From Synchiropus splendidus (lineage: Eukaryota; Chordata; Actinopteri; Syngnathiformes; Callionymidae), in assembly GCF_027744825.2 (NCBI RefSeq), contig NC_071337.1, positions 10,851,031-10,915,030 on the forward strand: a DNA stretch of 64,000 nucleotides, read 5' to 3'. This document shows, one piece after another, positions 56,400 to 64,000 of the stretch. A program made the translations under genes and the position numbers. The notes under the pieces were generated by a model. The model searched no databases, was not told the DNA's origin, and worked only from the letters and a program-made list of their open reading frames with translations. Within the stretch, counting starts at the first letter, position 1; the number at the start of each line of letters is the position of its first letter.

Positions 56400-59300
56400 T
56401 GTTTTAATAACCCACCTCACAGCACCTCATCTTTCACAGCCCCTCTAGCCTTAAATTGAGTCAATTTCCTCCATCGCTTCAGTGTTAAGTGGGTTGAAGT
56501 GTTGGACCCAGCAAGGCAGGAGTCCAAATGAGCCGCTGTCCTCCTGGACGCTCTTAATGAGCTTCTGGAGGGCCGAGGCTCTTGACAGAGGGTCATCCAG
56601 TCCTGTTTGCACTTTCCCCTCCGCTTGTGAGGCTAAATAATGGCACTTTTATCACTTAAACAGGCCAGGAGAAAACCAAATAGGACATTCCCCGACAGTC
56701 ACTGTCCACCTCCAGCTTTTCTATTGCAAATTAAAGCAAATAACTGAGCGTTCCCATGGCAGGACCTGACGGACACGGAGCAACTGCGAGGTGTAATCCT
56801 CAGAGAAGAGACAAGCGGTAATGCAAGTACTGTGGGGTAATTTTATTTATAGTATCATGCATTATTTTATAATGAATTATATCCTTTTTCACTGGCACTT
56901 GAAACAAATATTCTTTAAACCTCCAAATGTTTTGTTGTCTGTCTTTTGATTCTGTATTATACGCCATGACTATTTTCTATTGTAAAAGTTAATAAACTGA
57001 AACATCCACCATGATATGAAATTGAACTAATTTTGGTCGTGCTAATGTTTTATTTATTCAAGAAAGCTTTTTAACTAGCGTGCTCTCGTTTCTATGGTGG
57101 CTGGGAAAGCTCACAGGAAATGCAAAACGCTGCAACAAATGCAACATTAACTCACAATCTGCAAAAGTCGCAAAAAATTCAAGTGCAACAACATGACATT
57201 AAGCTGCAGCATTATCACACAAACTACAATGGAAGTCACAACAGAAGTTCCCAACATCACAAAAAGGACAATACATAGTAACCTGCAAGGTGGAAAAATA
57301 TTTGCAAGTCCCAATACTCGTTTGAATTATTTGTTGGTGTTCAAAATCGGAGTGTTGGTGTAATTGTAGCGAGAGTTACTATTAAACATAGTAGATTTCT
57401 GAAAACCAGAAAGCAACATCAAGTTTCTCCCTCAGTCGTTGACATCCGCAGTCCCGTATGTAGTAACGTATGTAGTAATGTTGCAGATAATGCAGCTTGA
57501 TGTTGTTGTGCTGTAGCATGAGAATTTGTTGCGGCTATTGCAGATGTGTTGTGAGTTAATGCTGTTGTGTTTCAGTGTTTGCATTTGTTGTGAGCTTTCC
57601 CGACCACAGTATACTGCCCTCTGGTTTTTAAGCACATACTGTAGGTCTAAACAGAATATAGTTACTTCCCATGTCTGGTGTTTGATAACGTGAGGTCACA
57701 AAGCACGTGCCGAGTTAAAGATCTGTGCAGTACATAATGACCAATTCAGAAACTATGATGTCAGAGTGTTTTGCTCATGGAGAAGTCAGATTTTATCAGT
57801 GGGACAGTTAAATATGAAGAACACTGAACATGAAAACAAGCAGAGCTTGTGGAGAGGCGAGGCTGGGGACTGCTGAACAACACCATCGAAGATCATGGAT
57901 GTGATGAATGAGGACATAAGGAGGATTTGGGAGGATGATCAAGATTGTTGAAGATGGCGGAGAATGACTTGATTTGGCAACGGCTTAACTCTAATATAAC
58001 TCAATTATTCAGGTCATAGTCGGACAAGAGTGTTATGAAAACCCAGTCTTTACACACTGATATATGAGTTGTAAAATATGAGTATTGACATTTCAACCCT
58101 GCACAAACACATTTTTGTGAAAATAAAATAAATTCAACGTTACTGCACTTTTAGTTTTTCGAAAACTGGTTACACACAAAACAATAACTGAGGACTTTTC
58201 CTCCAGATTTCTTCCTTTTAACTCTGAAAATGATTATTTAATAATGTCTCACCCACATACTGAATTATTCAATCATTATTTCCGCGCAGAACATTTATAC
58301 CTCTTCCGATGTAGTGGAGTGTGTTTCAACATCGCAGACCAGTCGTGTTTTACCGTCTTGGGTCAACAGTGCTGGTGAGCCACGGTGTTTCCTGTGTGAC
58401 TGAGGTTGTCATATTTGAGAATCTGACCGAGGGCCCAGCAAGGCCCACAGATCAGACCTTGGACCTGCCTGATTTATAATGTCAGCAAATTTAATACATG
58501 GAGACCACAGAGCATTTCCTTATCAATGTCACCGTCCTTACCTCAATTCCATTTCAGGTCAAACATCAAATGGACTTGTGTATCTTCCTGTATTTCGTCT
58601 CTTTGTTTTCTGGCCAGGCAGATAAACACGATAGGACATTCCAACGGTTGTCATGGAAATACTGAGAAAGCACAGCTGGGCGGCCGAATATGAGGTAATC
58701 TCACCCCGGGGCTGCTGGGTAAATATTGGTCTTAAATAAGGAGTAAAGATGCACACAAACACTCTCTCACACAGACACACACATACCTACAGGAATTTAA
58801 TCCCACTTTTTTGTGAGTGGAAACTCACGAGGAGACCTTCACACAGACTCTGGTAATAAGCCGCTTCCTGCTCTGCCTTGTTGTTGTTGCACACACCAAG
58901 TGGAGATAATGCCAGTTTGAGGAAGTAAACAACTGAGTAAACAGTCTTAAATACAGCTACAGCTAGACTCAACCTGGAGACTGAACTTTATTTGGAAGCA
59001 TAAAAATCATTTGCAGGCGGATTTTCACTTGTTAGCTAAGGAAGAGAGTGGAGTGGGGCTAACGCTAGGCTAGTTTGGGGGCTAGCGCTAGGCTAGTTTG
59101 AGAGACAGAGCTTCTCTCGTAAAACTCCTAGATGTTATGTTTCCTTAGCCTGTGCTACAGATGACACACACCTCTCATCACCTCAAGCACATGAATCTAG
59201 AATTAAGTCCAACATAAATGCTAACCCTCATAGCGGGAATCAGATTTAAGCTAATCACATCGTGAATAACTCAGGTTTTTTCTTTGAACTCAAAAGGCAA

Positions 59301-61570
59301 ATTTTAAAACTACCTACTGGCCGCAATGCTAACAATTGAGGCGATGCCTCAGTATAATATTTGTCTCACAAATGGAGCGCATAAAGCCCAGCGCTAGAAG
59401 GAAAAGGCGCTCTCGTTCCTGTCATAGCTAATCTTTAGCCACTACACTGACTGGAACTTGTTGAACATGGAACGTGTGGCTTACTACAAAAAAGGCGGTG
59501 TAACCATACAATATCTGTAAATGACAGTGTGTGTTTTCCAAAGTAAGATCAGGTGACAGTGTTGCGAGAGGTGCCGACTCCATGAGCTGTGCAAGGATTT
59601 CAAAAATGCTGACTGCCGAAAGTGGTTCTTCCAACGATAACCGTAAGCTTTCAGCAGTGACTGACAGTTCATAGTCACAGGTGAGAGAATCGAAGAAGTG
59701 ATGTAAGTGAAAGCCCCTACTGCCGTCTCCATTGGCAGCCATGGATGGGCAAACACTTGCAGAGTATTCATCACAGTTTTTAGCCCAGAATTATGAGCAC
59801 GTGCCTCAGAAACAAATGAGAAGCAGTTGGTATGCAGCAAGGAAAAAAATGGAATCCTCTACCAGGATTCAAGCTCAAGCTCAAAAAACAAAGGAGATAG
59901 AATGAGTGACCAAAATTGCTTGATAAAGCAGTAGGAGTTAGGAGGTTGGGATGTGTCGAGCGTTCTGTGCTTGAGCAACCAGAGCTTTCGCACTGTGTAA
60001 ATCTGTCATCGCAATTCTTCAGCAAGCTGCAAGAGACCGAATCTGAAACCCAACCCTCTCCCTTGATTTTGCTGCTTTTCAAAACATTCCGTTTTATAGG
60101 TTTCTCAATGGAATTTAAGTGTTGGTGACAAAAGTTCTGGCTGGGGTCCACACAGAGTCCCACTCCAGAAGGAAGCAGTTGTTGGACAGTGGGAGTAGAG
60201 GAAGATGAGTTTAACTCCTGACCCTCTGATCCTGCAGTTCTACTCCCCTCGGCCTCCACACCCAGAATCACTTGTCCACTTGACCATCCTCCACCTACAT
60301 CTCACCGTCTCATTGGCCGAGCATCTGAGCAGCGGCGGGCTGTTGACACAGCTGGGGCGGCCGCCGAACACTATAGGCCTCATGCGAGTGTGTCTGTGTG
60401 TTTGTGGAAGTTGGATAAACCCCAAAACCACATCATATATCTCCTCCTCCCCCCCTAAAAAACACACCCCTCTGAACCTCCCACTTGCGAATCTGCTGCA
60501 TGTCTTCAACTCCTCCTTTCTGAACGACTCCCTCTTTCTCTTCATCTGGACTCTCCACTTGACACACTCTAAAATCATGTTGTTTTTCTCCCCCGTCCAG
60601 CCTCACCCATGTCAGCACCTTGCCTCCGCACAGCCCCCATGTCCATTCAGAGCAACTGTTTATTTTCCGAGGTGTCGCCCACTCTTTCCTTTGTGTTTGC
60701 ATGGTGCCTCGTTTCATTTGAGTAAGAGTCAGATTCTGCACTCTGGTGTTCGCTGCGATGATGGTCGGAATGATGACTTGGTGAGAAGCGGCTTCGCCCT
60801 TGTGCTGTGTGAATTCCACTTGTTGATAATGTGTGTTGGCGCGTGATGTTTACGTTTAGGTGGAATTCCATTTCCATTACAACACAATCATTAGCCCCAC
60901 AACAGTCATCATGTTGTCATTCTGAAGGAATTCAGCAAAACTCATTTCTCTATGAGCAAAAATATGAGATACATTTCAGCTATATAACTTAAAAGAACAT
61001 TAAATTGGAATTGAACTCTATTTAAAAGTGTCTCTGCTAGATACCATAAAGGACTGGCTATATCGATTTCTAGCTTAATAAATATATGTAAAAAGCAAAT
61101 ATATATGCAAAAACGTATTTTATGAAGGAAACAAAAACTGCTTTTATTGTTCAATATGATTAAAATATTAAAACGTCTTAACAAATTTATTATTATTATT
61201 ATTCTTACTTTTAAAAATTAAAATCAATAAAAATCATAGATTGGTCAATCGCATACTATTAGACAGTTTAAATGTATACATATATCCATAAATACATACA
61301 TACAGTATACACATATATATATCATATCATCATCATAATAATATTGTTTTATTAATCGTATCATGGTTAATAATAATAATATTTACTGAGCATTGTAATA
61401 TTTCATTACCATTTTGAGGGCCAGTCAAATACAGCACAGGGGTCCCTGGTTGGACATATGATCGCTCTCCGAGTCTCTGGAGGTTTGTTTATGAACAACA
61501 TTCTCCCTCCCAGACGCCTTGTCCAGTACGACTCCCTCCTATGGAATGGGCCCAGGAAGAGCTGCAAGGA
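56400..61570. other. Gene-free interval upstream of ferd3l
   Basis: No exon series recognised. Contents: the inverted-repeat element at 57094-57612; a short direct duplication of GCTAGGCTAGTTTG at 59057-59100; otherwise unique sequence. Open frames near 59.4-60.9 kb have no domain resemblance and biased composition. Non-repetitive stretches (58430-58730) might be conserved regulatory DNA. Confidence 0.55.
57094..57612. mobile_element. Inverted-repeat element with arms of about 120 bp
   Basis: Left arm 57094-57216 and right arm 57486-57612 are imperfect inverted complements. Shared words are GGGAAAGCTCACA, CATTAACTCACAA and AGCTGCA...ATTATC. About 270 bp of unrelated sequence lies between. 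Termini GGTGGCTGGG and CCGACCACAG lie next to TA on both sides, compatible with a TA-target MITE. No transposase frame. Confidence 0.7.
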
Positions 61571-61639
61571 CTTTACAGGTACGCTTGTCTCTTGGTTGTC
61601 CTTGGTGCACCCCTGGTAAACCCATATTAAAAGGTTGAA

Positions 61640-62090
61640 GGACAGTGAAAGGGAAGGTGTCCAAAAGGGTGGTGAGGCCAGCAATGTTGTATGGTTTGGA
61701 AAAGACAGGAAGCAGAGCTGGAGGTAGCAGAGATGAAGATGCTGAGGTTCTCTATGGGAGTGAGCAGGATGGATAGGATCAGGAAGCAGTAGATCAGAGG
61801 GACAGCACATGTGGTCAGGTGTTTAGGAGACAAAGTCAGAGAGGCTAGATGGAGATGGTTTGGACATGTACAGAGGAGAGAGAGCCAGTACATTGGTAGG
61901 AAGATGTTGAGGTTGGACCTGCCAGGCAGAAGGTGGAGAGGAAGACCAAAGAGGAGATTTATGGAGGTGGTGAAGGAGGACATGAGGTTTGTAGGTTTGA
62001 GAGAAGAGGAAGCAGAGGGGAGGGTGATGGAGGAAGATGATCCACTCCTGAAGGGAGAAGCTGAAAGAAAAAGAAGAAGAAGCGCAATGA
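61640..62090 (+). mobile_element. 5'-truncated non-LTR retrotransposon (LINE) with reverse transcriptase C-terminal end
   Basis: The frame at 61811 onward reads RWRWFGHVQRRES and then GRKMLRLDLPGRRWRGRPKR, the familiar C-terminal end of fish LINE reverse transcriptase proteins (RTE/BovB-like by my recollection). It runs into the CTGAAGGGAGAAGCTGAAAG tail with AAGAAG repeats. Upstream sequence from about 61640 continues the element with frame breaks. It is a dead copy lacking the polymerase core. Shorter copies of the same tail lie at 395 and 4905. Confidence 0.75.
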
Positions 62091-62099
62091 CAAATCTGG

Positions 62100-64000
62100 G
62101 CCTCTTGCTTGCAGTCGCTGCCCCTGCGACCCGGCAAGCAGATATCCATAGATGTTTTCTGGAACATGTGCTCGATATATTAAAAAGCTGAGCAGAAGGG
62201 GAACATTTCCATGAGCTTGAAATCCCCTCTCAAGACATTAGACAAGAACACGTAATACGTATTGGAACAGCAATTGATCCGCGTCGACGACTGGCATCCG
62301 ACAATGGAGCTCATAACACTGCATGTGAGTTATTTATTTTTATGAGCCTTTCATCGTCACATCATCGCCTTCACCTTCACATCAATCCCCTTTTCTTTTT
62401 CGCTTCGACGAGCTTGTCATTAAAAGCTGATAGTAAAATATTTACTTTTGTCCTGGGTATTGTCCTGTAAAACTACACCACCAATCATGAGATCATTTTT
62501 TCCAGACCCACAAGCTTTTTTTTTTTTCCCCCCTCGTGGCTTATTTACTTTTCTGTGGTTTTGGGAGGCTGTGGTTAAAAGTCTGATGATATGCTGTGTG
62601 TGTTCCTCATACTCCTCCCATCATTACTCCTCTCTTCTCTTCTGCTTTTCCCTCGATGAATGCAAGCGGGGACTGATAGGGATAAATTATATTGGTGTTC
62701 CACGGTTGGCTCTCAAAGTCCTGGCCTCGAAACTGTTTGAATTGGCCTTGTTTCCTTGATATTGATGTTGTCTTTTTGAATACATTTTAGATCAAACATG
62801 CAACCACATAATGGCTTTGAATTAATTTCTCATATTACCCAGTGTTTTGGAGTGTAGGAGTAAGATTTTGTGCTGAACACTGTCTAGACACATGTAAGCC
62901 TCCCGTCCTGATTATTCGGAGCCTTATTAATCTCACCGAGTTGGACACAAACACACACACACACACAGATGTTTTGTTAGTGGATATCATGAATTATTGC
63001 AGTTTTGCTTTGGTGAAATGAATTTGACAATGGTTGTTTGTGTTTTTATAAATCTTTGGTTGAGTTGAATCCAACTCAAATAGGAGGAATAGAGTGAAAT
63101 GGGTTTCATGGTTTTTGGGGGAAATTAAGAGAGAAAATCCAACTGTGTCATCACGTAAACAGTAAAAGCAACTTCCTGCCTTATATGTAGTGGATGAAAC
63201 TGTCTTCTCTGCACACCTATCTTTCCTCAGTGTCAAAAAAATTCGTAGTACAAAGAATTCATAGGTGAGATCTATCCATCCTCACTGCCATGGCGTAATA
63301 TATTGACGTTGGCAAAGTGGGGCCTTGCATGTTGATACATTGGTGTTTTTATGGAATAAAAAGGCGAGGCCCAGGAAGACGTTTGGAAGCTCTCTTCGCT
63401 GAAATACATTGGATGTCAGTTGTTATTTACAACCGGCAACATGGCTCCCCTCCTTACCGACAGTGCCCACAGAGGGTCATTGTGACTGAAATGCTCGACC
63501 ATTTGGGGGGCTTTAAATAGCAATTGACACAAACCCATGTCCACAGCATCAGTATATGCTGTAGAAGGTATATGCCTAATGCGTCAACATTGAAAGCTGA
63601 AGTCCATGTTCCCAACGTCAACATATTAAGTCATGGGAGTGAGGATGTGATACAGAAATATGAAGTTAAACACTGATCTTCGTGGATCACAATATATCAA
63701 TACACTGTAAAAAAAATGGTTGATGTTTCATCAAAAAAAATCATCAAAAAATTCATTCAAACATTTTTTTAAATTTTTTTTTTTACAACATCAGAGATAC
63801 TGTCAGGAACATTCTTCAGAATAACTTCAGAGGCACTGAATGCTTAACAACGTGCTAAGAGCTCTACACTGTCAACACATGCTCCAAAGAACGGCAAGGC
63901 ATTTAGCCACACTCTGAAGTGCTTTAAGGAGTTTGACAGCCTTTAGTAATTACATTTCAGTGGTGTTCTAGATTACCACCTGGATCCTGTAGCCACAGCC
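62100..64000. other. Gene-free right edge
   Basis: No exon or RNA gene recognised. Simple (AC)n run at 62949-62967; poly-T near 62518-62530. The non-repetitive block 62170-62420 looks compositionally like conserved non-coding DNA, but this cannot be tested from one sequence. Confidence 0.5.

Noticed and set aside
60205..60846. Plus-strand open frame (213 codons)
   Set aside because: Pro/His/Leu-rich low-complexity translation of pyrimidine-rich DNA, no family resemblance and no supporting splice pattern.
61406..61983. Minus-strand Ser/Pro/Leu-rich open frames
   Set aside because: Antisense to the LINE reverse transcriptase end on the plus strand.

Overview
This is a vertebrate nuclear genome window, almost certainly from a teleost fish. 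The evidence is spliced protein genes with GT-AG introns (many only 70-100 bp), teleost-style dispersed repeats, and vertebrate gene families in recognisable order. It is not a prokaryotic or viral segment. I found no CRISPR array, operon or rRNA. I did not recognise a tRNA by eye.

Layout. (1) 1-9.1 kb, plus strand: 3' part of an ANKRD28-type ankyrin-repeat gene (regulatory subunit of protein phosphatase 6), 24 exons, 5' end outside the window. (2) 9.3-12.6 kb, minus: complete six-exon biotinidase gene (btd), convergent with the ankyrin gene. In human, BTD and ANKRD28 are also neighbours on 3p25. (3) 13.4-13.85 kb, plus: small two-exon gene for a mitochondrial complex I assembly protein (dmac1/TMEM261 type), divergent from btd. 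(4) 13.9-38.0 kb, minus: complete 25-exon sorting nexin 13 gene (snx13, 954 aa predicted). Its first coding exon holds only four codons and is followed by an 11.8 kb intron. (5) 38-51.7 kb: no gene found. In human the very large HDAC9 gene lies between SNX13 and TWIST1; it is missing here. (6) 51.7-53.7 kb, minus: twist1, a single coding exon with an intron in the 3' UTR and a clear TATA/CCAAT promoter. (7) 55.6-56.3 kb, minus: ferd3l, intronless bHLH gene. (8) 56.3-64 kb: no gene found, but a LINE 3' end and a large inverted-repeat element.

The genes do not form a pathway. The window joins a block matching human 3p25 (ankrd28, btd) to one matching human 7p21 (snx13, twist1, ferd3l), with dmac1 between them. 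Ankrd28 and dmac1 are housekeeping functions, btd is a secreted metabolic enzyme, snx13 is an endosomal/ER lipid-contact protein, and twist1/ferd3l are developmental transcription factors whose gene-poor flanks probably hold regulatory DNA.

The most useful observations are: loss of HDAC9 between snx13 and twist1; an eroded repeat and shortened C-terminus in the ankyrin gene; an in-frame alternative splice acceptor in snx13; a non-autonomous hAT element with an intact 8-bp target duplication; and several inverted-repeat elements. I see no evidence of a wholly new biological system. Exon limits were derived by hand from splice consensus, reading phase and family similarity, so individual boundaries could be off.
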